Assembly (NCBI RefSeq): GCF_023856365.1
Contig: NW_026042747.1
Location: 1-64,000, forward strand
Reading direction: 5' to 3'
Origin: Brienomyrus brachyistius
Lineage: Eukaryota; Chordata; Actinopteri; Osteoglossiformes; Mormyridae
Length of the DNA stretch: 64,000 bases
Under the pieces are notes generated by a model that was given only the letters and a program-made list of their open reading frames with translations, was not told the origin of the DNA and made no database searches. This document shows positions 21,405-33,111 of this stretch, one piece after another. The first letter of the stretch is position 1; every line of letters begins with the position of its first letter. The translations under genes were made by a program, and so were the position numbers.

Positions 21405-22517
21405 TTAATAATTATTTCAAATATTAATATAAATTGTTAAAATGCAAATACTAGAAGTTCATGTTAAAATGGACTATTTACAAAACAACTGCTGTAATGT
21501 GTTATCGATTTGATCTTTAACTAATGTAATGTAAGCAAATGGGAAAGTGTGTCTCTATATCATTATGCTGAAATCTATCTCTTTGTTACAGGCTTTCAGA
21601 AGCTGCTGGATCCTCTTCACTCTGGCTTGCTGATAGTTTTATCTTGCAGCATTATTCTGAACGTTGCTCTCATTTGTATAAGATGTAAACTGACCTGTAC
21701 ACACTGTGCAGGTACGCTGCCCGGCTTTATGCACTCAGAAGGACAAAATGTAGATTTTAACAAATTATAGAAATATAAAATTGTTTTATGATAGATAACA
21801 TTTTCATATTAAAACCACTCTTGCAATACAGTTTTAAAATCCATTATTAAATCTCACCTTATTTATATAAACCTTTTTGTACTGTAAGATTTACATTTTT
21901 GTATTATATCTTTCATATTTTGCAAAATCTATTGAAATATACATGTTGCAATAAGTTGCATATCAATAACTTTTATTACCAAGATCTCCTTTATAGCAAT
22001 TTTATTATATATGATATATGAGAACAAATGACACGTATCCAAACATGCACACTTAAATTGACAGAAGTCATTTTTACTTTCATTTTTGAGACAAAAAGGA
22101 TGTTGATTGCTTGAAAATTCGGAATGTTATCTGACCACGGTATGATACCGTGCGAAATTAAATAATATATTGATGTGTTATATATTTTAAACAGATGAAA
22201 AGAACAGTGATATATCAAAAGTGGAATGGTCACGCAAGCAAGTATGTAATAAATATTTCAAATTACAAATCGTCAGTAAACAAATGAACCTCAGACTGAT
22301 TTCCATCCTGGGATCAGCATTTTAAGTGCTATTTGTGAAAATAGGTAATAGCAAACCGATTTGATCCATCCAATTCTGCCATCTTTGTCTCCACAGTGCC
22401 ATGACGAGGACACACTGAATTACGCTGCCCTGAACCTTAAGAAGCCAAAACCCAGGAGACAGAAGAAAGACGGGAATAATGACACTCTGTATTCTGACCT
22501 CCGCTACAGAGATTATG

Positions 22518-22523
22518 AATAAA
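22518..22523 (+). terminator. Poly(A) signal overlapping the stop codon
   Basis: AATAAA overlaps the NITR stop codon TAA (22520-22522). If used, the mRNA would have almost no 3' UTR. No closer alternative was seen downstream in the next few hundred bases. Confidence 0.4.
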
Positions 22524-23104
22524 GATGCTTCTCATTCATGTCAGTCACACAGAGTGTTCAGGGTGTAGCTTTAATAATGTTCAGAGGAGGGCAGGGGAGC
22601 CAGTGCTTCTGAGACTGAATCACGGGATTTTACGGAGCACCGGTGCTGAGTTTGGTGTCAGTGTGTTTGGGGCGCATTTTTACTGGAAGTGCAAATGTTC
22701 AAGCCAGACTGGGGGCTGAGGGAGGGGGAAGAGGGGAGCCACAGAGATTATTTCTTCATGGCATGGGGGGGAATAAGCGGCTTTAATGTTGTGGAAAGGC
22801 TGAGTTGCTGCAATCAGTTCTTTGATGTCACACATGCTTACTTGTCTCCCTTGTGTACCATGCTGAATGGTTTGGGGCAAACGCACAGGGACTGATCGAT
22901 TATATTTAAACAGATGAAAGAAACTGAATGAAAATTTCAAGTGTTCTTAAATTACGTTTTTCATTTAATTGTGTGTTCTGGATGTATTTTTGAGTATATA
23001 CATGTACCTGTATATGTACCTGTATATATACCTGTGTCGTTAATAACGATGTGGATAATTAAGAAAGAGGAGTTTTGTTTCTTGCTCCCTGTCTTGTTAC
23101 TTGG
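22524..23104. other. No recognised gene
   Basis: Downstream flank of the NITR gene; short frames only. Confidence 0.3.
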
Positions 23105-23222
23105 CTCACAAACATACACACACATAGACACACACACAAACATACACAGACACACCAAACACACACACACATAGACACACACACACACAAACACACATGC
23201 ACACATGCACACACACACACTG
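23105..23222 (+). repeat. (CA)n-rich microsatellite
   Basis: Interrupted CA/ACATAC repeats. Its Val/Cys-rich minus-strand frame is a repeat artefact. Confidence 0.9.
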
Positions 23223-24319
23223 CTACGGCTCTGTAAGAACACTACCATGCTCATTTGTGTGAGTGGGGGTGGGGGGTGTTAAATAAGATGAAAATGACAA
23301 TGGCTGTACTTTTGTTATGTCAGTTGTGTTTCTATAGTCATTGTATCATATTCCACAAAGCTTTTTATTCTACAAGATGTACAAGCCAGTCAGTGTATTC
23401 AGTGGGGTGTTCAGGAGTCATTAGGTTCTGAAAAATGTCTTGCATTTAAAACATAATGTACTTTTGAATACTTAAGTATTTTTAGATGCAAATACTCCAG
23501 TACTTTAACTGAAGTAAAAAATTAACTGAAAAACTTTGAGTATTATTTGACGAGGAGTATCTATACTTAACTCAAGTAGTGAAGTTGTGTACTTTGTCCA
23601 CCTCTGTCCAAAAGTGACATACAGTGTAAGCTGTTTGGGTTTGTTTGTCTGCTGAGTGCTTCTCTGCAGTGCTGCAGATGTTTCCACTGGTTAGATGCAG
23701 CTCAGGAAGACTGACCCACTGACTGCACTGTGCTGGACTCACTTTGCAAAGAGTAAAAACCACACAGACAGAACAATATCTGCTTCTTGTAAGACCCTGT
23801 TTCCTCTCTACCTCACCCAGGTCACGCTTTCAAGTATTCAGCCTAAGTTATTTTATCCAAACAAGCCACCATTATTATTCATGCAGCTGGACATTTGACT
23901 GGAGCACATGATTGCTACATATCACTACTGTACATGGAACGGAATGTACAGTTTTCACAACAGAACTTTAGAAAAGCAAAATTCTCATCAGTCCACATCT
24001 CTAACCACCACACATCCTAGGGCTCCCATTTATAATGGTACATTTTTGTTTTATTCACATTCTTTTTCATCACACAGATAAACACCATCCATTAATCTTA
24101 CAGCATGTATCCTGGTCAGGGTGATGGGGACGACACCACCTATATCGAGTGTGATTTAAGGCCAAGACCTTAAAAGGGAGAGTCAAGACTGAGGCTTGTT
24201 ACAAGAGCAGTGGGGCACAAAACAACAAACAACATCATTATGAATGTAAAAGAAATGGATGTATATATAAATATAGGGTAATAATAGAAACAAAAAATAA
24301 GAATATATTACATACAGAG
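23223..24319. other. No recognised gene
   Basis: A segment around 23640-23780 resembles 25070-25220 (shared AGGAAGACTGACC and AAAACCACACA), suggesting an old duplication, but neither holds an open frame. Confidence 0.3.
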
Positions 24320-25040
24320 GAATATTATAGGAATATTAAAATTAACTTATACACAATCCTTAACTTATACACAATCCTATTGCATGTAACATTATTGCTC
24401 ATGTGCCAGATATTAGCCTCCCAAAGGAAGCTGCCACACAGGGCATAATGCACTGGCTCAATGCAACACTGCACATCAGTGAATAAGGAGGAACAATATT
24501 GCAGATCAGCAGCAGATAGAAACTGTATCAGAAGACAGTGAACAGGGGAAAAGTTCAATGAGCAGAGTGCAGATTATAAAGCCTGACTGCTGTGGGGCCC
24601 AATGACCTGCGGTACCGTTCTGTCACACGCCGGGTGTCTGAGTCTCTTACTGAAGGAGCTGCCCTTACGGGCCTCCATAGTCTGCTGGGGGGGTGAGAGG
24701 TGTCACATAAAATTGATGACAGCCTTGTTATCAGCCTGCTCTCATCCATCTACTCTACAGTGCCAAGGGACGCTCCTCCCTGATGATGAGAGGAGTCTAA
24801 GCATGTGGACATTTGGGATAATGTGAGTTCAGAACTGGATGGTCAGCTGTACGACTTCCAGTCTGTAGGCAGACTCATCACCTTCAGTTATGATGGCAAA
24901 CACAGTAGTATCACCTGCAAAATTCAGGATCTTCACTGGAGCAGCAGTGATTTGTGTAGAAATTGAAGAGAAGAGGGAGAGCACAGAGCCTGGAGGAGCT
25001 CAGTGCTGAGGGTCAGCGTGTCTGATGTGTGCTGTAAGCA
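24320..25040 (-). mobile_element. LINE fragment (jockey-type), 3' part
   Basis: Minus-strand reading gives TTVFAIITEGDESAYRLEVV at about 24900 (next to the reverse-transcriptase FADD box) and, after a deletion, VTERYRRSLGPTAVRLYNL near 24600, the usual C-terminus. A LINE of the same type is at 28795-30600. Confidence 0.65.
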
Positions 25041-26255
25041 TACAGATGTCCTGCATTTGTGGAACATTTTGTTTGTGCTGCTGTTTATATGTGTTGTTGA
25101 CGCTGCAGTCAGTAATTTTCCACTAGCAGTCTCACCTCTGCATTTTACAGGAAGACTGACCGACTGAGAGCAGGGTGTTTGTGTCTCTCTTCTCAGTGAG
25201 CGAAAACCACACAACCATCAGGTCCTCAGCTCAGGCCCACTGCTTCACTAGAAAAACCACAAAGGGTATTTTTATCTAAAAGTGGGTGAGCAAGTGAGAT
25301 GTTATTGACAGCATGAATTTGTCTACTAACATTTTAAATTCAAACCTAAAAAGCAGTATGTCCAGGATGTCAGTAATTACATTTAGTCAGTATGAACAAT
25401 TTGGGTGCAATAATATAGAATAATGTAGAATTTTGCATAATTCAGTTAATACCAGTAAGATACCGATCATTAACACTATAAGGTCATGTTGCTGAATCTC
25501 ATTGTTAAAGTTAAATGAATCTACGCATTTTTATACACACAAGACTGTGCTTAGTTCATCTTTCAGTCAAAATCACACAGTGAGGCAAATCTGACCATCT
25601 TAATTGTTTTTGCTTGTGTGGAATGGCATCCCATGCAGGCCTGTGCTCTGTGCTTCCTGGGACAGGTCCCACCCTCTCCAGACCCCGATGAGAATTAGTA
25701 GTCGCTGGATAAAAGATTGACAAAAGATAAAAATACAAAAGTCATTCTTGCTGTCTAACCTCTGATTACTGCATGACATTTCTGATTTCTGATAACTGAT
25801 AAGTAGAAAATATGTTTAGTCTCTTGCTTGGTGGTAAGAAAAAAGGAGAACCACAAAGAGCACAGTCATTTTCAAGGTTATTTCTCACTGGTCAGTGTGA
25901 AAGGCTGCGTCATTAATATAACGCCGGGCTCAGCACAGTGACTGCACCTGCGCTGCACTGTAGAACACAAGCCAGGCTGCAGACCATCAGCCCTGAAAGT
26001 TAAAACAGGACTCGTATGTGTGTCATGTGGTGTTTAATAAAAATTTACAGGACAGAACATAGTGGATTCAGTTTCCTTTGCTCTTACACTCCCAGTCCAA
26101 AGTGTGGCCACGACTGCTGTCAATGCATCTGTCTCTTTTTTCACCTTAATTTTTCACCTGTGTTATTCACCTTAATATCAAAAGGCTCCAAAGCAGTACA
26201 GTAATGCAGAACAAATATTGTAACTAACAAGGAAGTGGGGAGGTAATGGACAGAA
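25041..26255. other. No recognised gene
   Basis: Mostly AT-rich sequence with no supported frame. Confidence 0.3.
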
Positions 26256-27170
26256 GTGTTGGTTTTTGGTAACTCCACTCCTCTGACCTCCACTGTAATT
26301 TTAGGTTCCTTGGAACAATATTGTAAACCAGTCATCACACATCACACACATAAAGTCGACACCAACCTTAAGTTTGACACTCAGATAAGGTTAGTTGTCA
26401 AGTCAAGCTTTTTACAATTGAGGCAGTTGGCCAAAATAAAGCCAATTCTTTCTAGGCAGCACTTTGAGACAGTAATCCACTCTTTTGTCACTACTAGTTT
26501 GGACCACTGTAACGCCCTCTATGTTGGGGTTAGAGGCTCCACTATTGTTCACCTCCAGAAGGTTCAAAATGCTGCCGCACATGGAAATATGAGCATGTCT
26601 CCCCCATTTTAGCCTCACTCCACTGGCTGCCCGTACATTTTAGGATTCATTTTAAAATTCTGTTATTTGCTTTTAAAGCCCTCAGTGGTCTTGCTCCATC
26701 TGACCTCTGTGAGCTGCTTCACCCTTACACCCCCACCCGCTCTCTCAGGTCAGCTGATCAGCTGTTCCTGACGGTTCCTAAGACTCAGCGTGAGCTTAGA
26801 GGGGATCGAGCCTTTGCAGTCGCAGCTCCTAAAATGTGGAATGACTTGCCTTTTCACATTAGAGAGGAATCCCCTCTGTCCGTTTTTAAATCTCTTCTAA
26901 TCTCTTCTCCTTCACCTTTGACACATTGTGAGATGTTAATTTTAATAGTAAATCTTATTTTAATCTTAGCCTTTTCTTTATTAATTAATTGATTTTTTTA
27001 AATTTTTATTAATGGCCTTTTACTCACATTGAATGTTTTGGTTTTTATTAAATTTCTTTTACTTCGTTTTTAAGTGTGTGAATGTTTTTATTTATTCCTT
27101 TGTGCAGCACTTTGGTCCATAAGGTTGTTTAAAGTGCTTTTCAAATAAAGAGCTGGATTGGATTACATTG
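26256..27170 (+). mobile_element. L2-like LINE, 3' part
   Basis: Reads VVKSSFLQLRQLAKIKPILS, then TTSLDHCNALYVGV, LQKVQNAAA and, after a frameshift, SLHWLPVHF. The continuing frame fits the C-terminal region of L2-group LINEs. The 3' tail ends near GTGCTTTTCAAATAAAGAGC (27140-27160). Confidence 0.75.
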
Positions 27171-27644
27171 GAAGATGGCTCAACAAATCTCTTTCACAGA
27201 ATGTAAAATTCGACAGAGGGCGCAAGGTGACATTCTGTCAGGGGCCCAGAATTTTTAGCTACACCTCTGTGTTACTGTGTTTTTTTTGTTCTAGCCATCA
27301 ATAACTCTGGAGTTGCTATATCGCCACCTGGTGGTGAAAAGATCAGACAAAAATATGTACACATGTTACCAACAGTTTGAAATTGAAGTGCAGAGTTAAC
27401 AGGTTTAATTAATCGTCCCCACGGATGCCAGTCATGAAATTTGAGAATTGCAAATTAAAACACAGGAAAAAATCAGGAACACTACAAGATAAAATATTTA
27501 GCAAACACTCAATGTGCATCCAGGGTGACAAGGGACAACTGGAGGATGATATGACAATCTGACAGTGACATTCACAGCACTTTATATGTTGCCAAAAACA
27601 GAAAAGGGGATTAAAATCAAGAATCAGAAATCATGTATGAGGGT
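27171..27644. other. No recognised gene
   Basis: CGCCACCTGGTGGTG near 27330 is weakly CTCF-like. Nothing else is named here. Confidence 0.3.
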
Positions 27645-27926
27645 GGGGCTGCTTGGTGGTGCAGTGATTAGCACTGTTACCTCCCACCACTGGGACTCAG
27701 GTTCGAGTCTCCGCCTGGGTCACATGTGTGGGGAGTTTGCATGTTCTCTCTTGCTAAATTGGCCGTAGGAGTGCATGTGTGTGTGAATGGTGTGTGAATG
27801 TGCCTTGCAATGAGCTGCCCCCCCGTCCTGGGTTGTTCCCTGCCTCGTGCACAGATCCTGCCAGGATAGGCTCTGGACCCCCCGCGACCCAGTAGCATAA
27901 GCGGTTTAGACAATGGATGGATGTAT
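27645..27926 (+). mobile_element. SINE with internal deletion
   Basis: The tRNA-like head GGTGGTGCAGTGATTAGCAC and B box GGTTCGAGTCTCC are present. It lacks the central TCCTCCGGGT...CATGCTGAGG part, then ends in ATGGATGGATG. Confidence 0.8.
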
Positions 27927-28794
27927 GAGGGTGAGTCACAATGACGACAGCTGCTCTGTTGACTTGGTCCCAGGAGTCGTCAGCGTTGGTCTGCCGGGGC
28001 CCCCGTCCTGTCTGTGGAAGCACCCGTCTTGTTGGCTGTTCTCTCTGCCTGGGCCCCCTCTCCTGCTGCCTCACGTTTGGGTTGAAGTGGCTCCCCAGTG
28101 CTTCTGTAAAGCTCTTTGTGTATCTTAGAAAAGGGCTGTATAAATGTAACATTCATTCATTTATTCAAGGTCCCAGCCAGAAGAGTGCAGTACTACACTG
28201 TCCCCCACAGCCTGAATCAGCTGGATGTTATAGGATTAAGACACTTCCTGCATTAGGCCATTTACCCTCAGTGTATTTCCATACCCTGACAGGATGGATG
28301 ACAATACTATGGCCCTAATTTTCAATACACAGTTTTCACAGGAGTCTCACCCTCATCCACATTCTCTGCATTCCTTATCTCATGCTTCTTTGCCACCCGC
28401 ATCTCCTCTGCCTGCTTTGTCTCATTTTCCCACAATTGAAACACCGTCCAATTTGTCTCTGTTTTAGTTCTACCACATTAGTCCCTGAGCAACCAGTCTG
28501 ATCCCGTTCCTCTAATTTCAGACGCATCTGGCTTATCTGATTGGGACTGAAGCTGCTGTTACTAGGAAAACCACATTCGTCCCACTGGGGCAGGTCTGAC
28601 ACCGCGTCCTTCCCATATGTCTCCCATAATTGTTGTACAGAATTTCAGCTGGAGTTCTTTCCCAGAAGCAAGTAATTTCACTTTAGCACCTGTTCAGTAA
28701 AAGTCAAGTAGGTCTTTAATGTTATTTTTAACTTTACACAGTTGAGTATAGTACAGTTACAAAAGAAACTGTTTCCCTCGGACCAAGGTGCTAC
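27927..28794. other. No recognised gene
   Basis: Short frames only, none with a motif I recognise. Confidence 0.3.
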
Positions 28795-30600
28795 TTAAAT
28801 TAACAGAAGACTAACACATACCAACCTAGCAACATACTGTATGGTGCATAATGAGCAAAAACTGTGCAAACATTGCAGGACAGTGCAAAAAGAGAGGACA
28901 ACTGACACCAACGAGCACAAACAGCACAGTAAACCCAGTACTGAGAAGGCGCAGTTTGGTTGTCCAATGAGGTAGCAATAAAAATAAATAAAAGTAACTG
29001 TAAACATGGCGACAATAAGATAAAAAATAGTAGTTAAATAATAAAGTGTGTTAATGAGTGTATGTGTGTGTGGTATCAGATTAGTCCCTGAGAGTTCAGT
29101 AGTCTGACGGCATGGGGGATAAAGCTGTTTGAGTCTGGCTGTAAAGGCCCGAATGCTCCGGGACCTATTTCCAGAAGGCAGGAGGGTGAAACGATAATGT
29201 GAGGGGTGGGTGGGGTCATCCACAATGGTGGTGGCTTTGCGGATGCAGTGTGTGGTGTGAATATCTGTGATGGAGGGGAGAGATATGTTAGGGTTATCTT
29301 CTTCTGAAGATGCGCTGGAAACAAACCAGTCTCTGAACACAGAACAACGCAGACAGCTGTGATGACGTTTTACTTGCTGCAAGGTGTAGGGAATCCACTT
29401 GCAGAGTCTCCGCAGTTTCAGCAAAATGATGGTTTATTGAACAGCAAAAATAATACAATGTAATACAGTGTAGAGACACACCGGGTACTGAAAGGCAGCT
29501 CAGATACAAATTGAAGACAGTTCTTCACCCCCCTTTATACCCAAAAAGGCCCTCCCCACCAAGGTGTTGTGTGTAGGTGTTGTGAGTGAATTTACATATA
29601 AAGAGTGACCCCCTGGAGTGTGAGGATCCTGAGACAGGGACGGGACAGGACAGGGTGGAGACTTTTATGATCATTGTAATTCAATTCTTATCACCTTATC
29701 TTATCCTTATCACCATAGTGGTGCCAACTGGAACCCCCATTCTCTCCCTGGCTTCCCCCATGATCATAAATTCCTAACATTGTCTGCATTCAAATGATCA
29801 ACCAAGAACCTTGGGACATTTTTACCACTTTTCCTTACAAAGGGAAGCCCGGTCCTGACCTCGAGGTGTCAGCCTCTCAGTCGAACTCAGCCAACTTCGA
29901 AAGAGTAACTCCCCTCGCAGTGTCTTTTATTGAGGTACACAAACAGGATATGCAACTGACATTGAACATTGTTTGTCACCATATATGGGGTGGAAATATT
30001 CAAGCGACAGTTCTTGAGACGTGTTATTGCTCAATTAAGATCAAGCTGCGGCAGGGTGTTGTTTCTAAGCGTCTAGCAAAATGATGATAAAAAAAGTACA
30101 TATTTCTCTAACACGATACTCCCAATGATTTTCTCACCTGTCATCACTATCTGTTGTAGGGACTTGTGATCTGAGGCGACACAGTTCTCAAAGCAGACCG
30201 TGATGCAGCTGCTCAGGGTGCTTTCAACAGTTCCCCAATAGAGTGTGAGAATGGGAGATGGGCTTTTCTGAGCTTCCGTGGAGAGTAGAGGTGCTGCTGT
30301 GCTTTCCTTACTATGGAGCTGATGTTGAAGGACCTGGTGAGATTCTCCGCCAGATGGACAACAAGGAATCTGGTACTCTCTACGATCTCCACAGATGAGC
30401 CATCGATGTGCAGCAGAGAGTGGTCACTCTGTGTTTTGTGTTCTTCTAACGTCAACAACCATCTCTTTGGTCAACATTCAGAGACAGGTTGTTGGCTCTG
30501 CAGCAGTCCGATAGTCATCACACTTCCTCTTTGTATGCTGAGTCACCGTTTTTATTGATGAGACCCACAACAGTCTTGTCATCTGCCTGATGTTGATGAT
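28795..30600 (-). mobile_element. LINE (jockey-type) split by an ERV LTR
   Basis: Minus-strand reading starts with DDKTVVGLINKNGDSAYKEE (30600-30530, a diverged FADD box), continues with HSLLHIDGSSVEIVESTRFL and KAQQHLYSPRKLRK (30458-30213), is interrupted by an LTR at 29286-30113, and resumes with DPTHPSHYRFTLLPSGNRS near 29190. The 3' UTR runs to about 28700. Frame breaks show it is inactive. Confidence 0.75.
29286..30113 (-). mobile_element. Solo LTR of a retrovirus-like element
   Basis: An 828-bp block has TGTTAG at one end and CTAACA at the other, with near-matching pentamers outside (AGATA before, CGATA after). On the minus strand it contains a TATA box (GGGTATAAAGGGG near 29536) and an AATAAA about 100 bp downstream (near 29430), the order expected for U3-R-U5. 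No gag, pol or env adjoins it. It interrupts the LINE at a point where the LINE sequence resumes on both sides. Confidence 0.7.
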
Positions 30601-30689
30601 GGAATTCGAAATGTGCATTGCTGCTCAGTTGTGAGTCATCGGAGTTAACAGCAGTGGGCTGAGCATAAAGTCCTGGGTTCCTGCTACAG

Positions 30690-31219
30690 CGTCTGAGCAG
30701 TTGCCTTCGTCGCCCATAGCTCCTGCGCAGCCCGAGCAGCCGCCTCCGCTGCCCCCTGCGGCCCCAGAGCCCGAGCAGCCGCCGCCTGCTTTGCCCGTAG
30801 CTCCTGAGCAGCCGCCTCCGCTGCCCCCTGCGGCCCCAGAGCCCACGCCCGAGGCGCTCCCTCCGCCTCAAATGACTGTGCCCCCTGGGGCTCTTGTTCC
30901 TGGCCCCACTCCTGTCCCTGACCCAGCTCCAGACTTTCCTGCCCTAGTCCCCGAGGAGGTCCCGGACAGTCTGACCACCGTGTGTGCCACGCCCCCTGAT
31001 TATCCACGTGTGCTTCCCTGATCGTACCCAGCTGTGTCCGATTATTTTCAATCAGTCCTGTCTATTTGAGTTCATGTCTTACTAGAGTTCAGTGTCCGTC
31101 ATTGAAGTCCGTCTGCGTGAGATGTTTCCTGCACCCCGTGTTCCTAATAAATCCCCGTATCCTGCCTGCCTTGCCTGTTTCCTGCCCGTCCGCCGCTCCC
31201 GTTAAATGGCGATCGTGAC
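30690..31219 (+). mobile_element. Proline-rich ORF end plus 3' LTR
   Basis: A GC-rich frame (30701-31021) encodes proline/alanine/glutamate repeats with a 72-bp (24-codon) internal period and ends ATPPDYPRVLP. The ending is identical to that at 52326. From about 30980 the sequence is the 3' LTR of the solo-LTR family, ending GATCGTGACA at 31219. This looks like the 3' end of an LTR retroelement whose last ORF runs into its LTR, not a host proline-rich gene. Confidence 0.6.
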
Positions 31220-31617
31220 ACAAGGCACACGCACATCAAGTACCAATGCAGCAAATACAGATGAACAATTTAGGAGGAATACTAGTCAAAGGAAGGAAGA
31301 AAAGCAGCCCACCCTATCTCATGGTCACGGACACAAACATCAGGGAGTGTTATGAAGAAGACATCACACTTAACACCATTGGTTTTATGCAGTGAATTAC
31401 ACCAGAGAGAGTTTTTACATTCTAGCTGTGTTACGTAACATTCCTCAGCCTTCAGGTTTTTTCCACACAATGCACGACATGCAGGGGTGCCAAACAAAAC
31501 AGCGGAACTGCAGTGTAGCCAATTATTTGTTTCAGTAGTTTTAAGAAAACTAGAACATAAAATGTTTGTTTTACTTAGTCCACAAAAGAGTTTTTACCTA
31601 TCTTAGTGTATTTTACA
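31220..31617. other. No recognised gene
   Basis: No motif or repeat seen. Confidence 0.3.
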
Positions 31618-33111
31618 TCACATACACTCTCGGTCCGTTGTGGAGTCCATCCCACTGTAGTTGGAGAATGCTGCCATCAGTCGCTTGGTGTAGCACTCGC
31701 AGGATTTACCAGGCTCCTGTTTAAACTGATGCATCATGCCCCAGTCCATGCGCAGGAGGACCAGTCTCTGAAGGGCTGTCGCATGGTGAGGCCTGTTCTG
31801 CCTGGGGTCCAGCAGGTCACTGGCAATGTCCTTCAACTCACAGTGGGCTTGCGTTCATAGTGGGGTACCGCAGGGTTCGATTTTAGGACCACTATTGTTC
31901 CTAATTTACATAAATGATATGGATACCAATATATACAGTAAACTGGTGAAATTTGCAGATGACACCAAGGTGGGTGGTGTAGCAGATACTGAATTAGTGG
32001 CTCAGCAGCTACAGCGGGATCTTGATTTAATTAGTGACTGGGCCGATACCTGGCAGATGAAATTTAACGTCGATAAATATAAGGTACTCCATCTAGGGAG
32101 CAGAAATATAAAGTACAGGTATTTCATGGGTGTCACTGAAATAAAGGTAGCTGATCATGAGAAAGACCTTGGTGTGTATGTTGATGCTTCCATGTCCCAT
32201 TCTCGCCAGTGTGGGGAAGCAATAAAAAAGGCCAATAGGATGTTGGGGTATATCTCCAGGTGTGTGGAGTTTAAGTCAAGGGAGGTAATGCTAAGATTAT
32301 ACAATTCCTTGGTGAGACCTCACCTAGAATATTGTGTGCAGGTTTGGTCACCATATCTTAAAAAGGACATTGTGGCCTTAGAAAAGGTGCAGCGTAGGGC
32401 CACAAAAATGATTCCTGGTCTTAGAGGAATGTCATACGAGGAACGGTTACTTGAGCTAAATCTGTTCAGTCTCAAGCAAAGGAGATTGAGGGGGGACATG
32501 ATCCAGGTATATAAGATTCTAACAGGTTTGGATGCTGTTCAACCAAATAGTTACTTCAGCATTAGTTTAAATACACGAACTCGTGGCCATAGGTGGAAAT
32601 TAGCGGGAGAACATTTCAAGCTGGATTTAAGGAAGCACTTCTTTACGCAGCGTGTAGAGTATGGAATAGTCTTCCTGATAATGTAGTGCAAGCTGAATCC
32701 TTGGGTTCCTTTAAATCAGAGCTAGATAAGATTTTAACGACTCTGAGCTATTAGTTTAGTTCTCCCCAAGCGAGCTTGATGGGCCGAATGGCCTCGTCTC
32801 GTTTGTATAGTTCTTATGTTCTTATGTTCAACTCCTTCATCTACAGTGTCAGATGAGCAAACCTTATCTCCCCCTTGAGGATTTGGACATACCAACATAG
32901 GGGCAAGAATTTCTGCTACCTCGTCCTGCTGCCTGAGTGTTTCGCCACGGCACTTCTTCACCGAGAAGGAGGTAGAGTCGGGTGCTGAATGGTTATGATC
33001 CTCGTCTGCAGGGGGGAGAGGGGAAGGGGCAGGGGAACCACTGGCTACTCCTCCCTCGGTGGCATAAGGAGGAAGCTGCTGTTTGGGCAGCAATGCTTGG
33101 GCAGGAGCCAC
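31618..33111 (-). mobile_element. LTR-retroelement gag, split by a LINE
   Basis: The minus strand encodes a Pro/Ala-rich N-terminal piece (33111-32835) ending DTVDEGV, and a capsid-like piece (31839-31618) starting KDIASDLLDPRQNRP and containing KQEPGKSCECYTKRL. The two are separated only by a CR1-like LINE at 31840-32826; removing the LINE restores adjacency. Its relative is at 3530-4105 (+). Confidence 0.6.
31840..32826 (+). mobile_element. CR1/Rex1-like LINE, 5'-truncated
   Basis: A frame to 32686 encodes the second half of a reverse transcriptase: SGVPQGSILGPLLFLIYIND, the catalytic FADD in VKFADDTKVGG, then LVRPHLEYCVQVWSPYLKKD and VQRRATKMIPGLRGM. The 3' end is the octamer-like GTTCTTATGTTCTTATG. 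Perfect 8-bp duplications TTCAACTC flank it (31832-31839 and 32827-32834). It is the least damaged LINE in the window but lacks endonuclease and the first half of the polymerase. Confidence 0.9.

Larger units (their letters stand above)
18261..22522 (+). pseudogene. NITR-like inhibitory immune receptor
   Basis: Six exons resemble a novel immune-type receptor of fish lymphoid cells. E1 (18261-18294) is the leader MFRLFGLLIFI. E2 (18462-18807) is a V domain with TLTCFCQ, SDSAVYYC and a J-like TFGNGTFVIIT. E3 (20699-21048 or 21105) is a second Ig domain with SVSLQC, HSVYWFRHG, SDAGTYYC and LFGNGT. E4 (21592-21711) is a hydrophobic segment GLLIVLSCSIILNVALICI without charged residues. E5 (22195-22241) and E6 (22397-22522) form the tail with LNYAAL (ITIM-type) and TLYSDL. 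Phases agree, but E2 is 346 nt (+1) and E3 is 350 nt (-1) where multiples of three are needed: V and J parts are in different frames, E3 has several compensating shifts, and a TAG replaces CAG in its J-like end. The V framework-2 Trp is Leu (TLFKQ). An upstream in-frame ATG at 18207 is possible; I chose 18261 because it gives a signal peptide directly. It may be a pseudogene or an imperfectly assembled active gene. Confidence 0.8.

Noticed and set aside
22961..23254. Cys/Val-rich minus-strand frame
   Set aside because: Translation of a (CA)n microsatellite.
23640..25220. Second NITR promoter or leader suggested by a weak duplication
   Set aside because: The similarity between 23690-23780 and 25150-25220 is short and neither copy has a leader, V exon or splice donor.
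28795..29424. 209-residue minus-strand frame with hydrophobic segments
   Set aside because: It is the C-terminus and 3' UTR of a LINE; the hydrophobic part is translated UTR.
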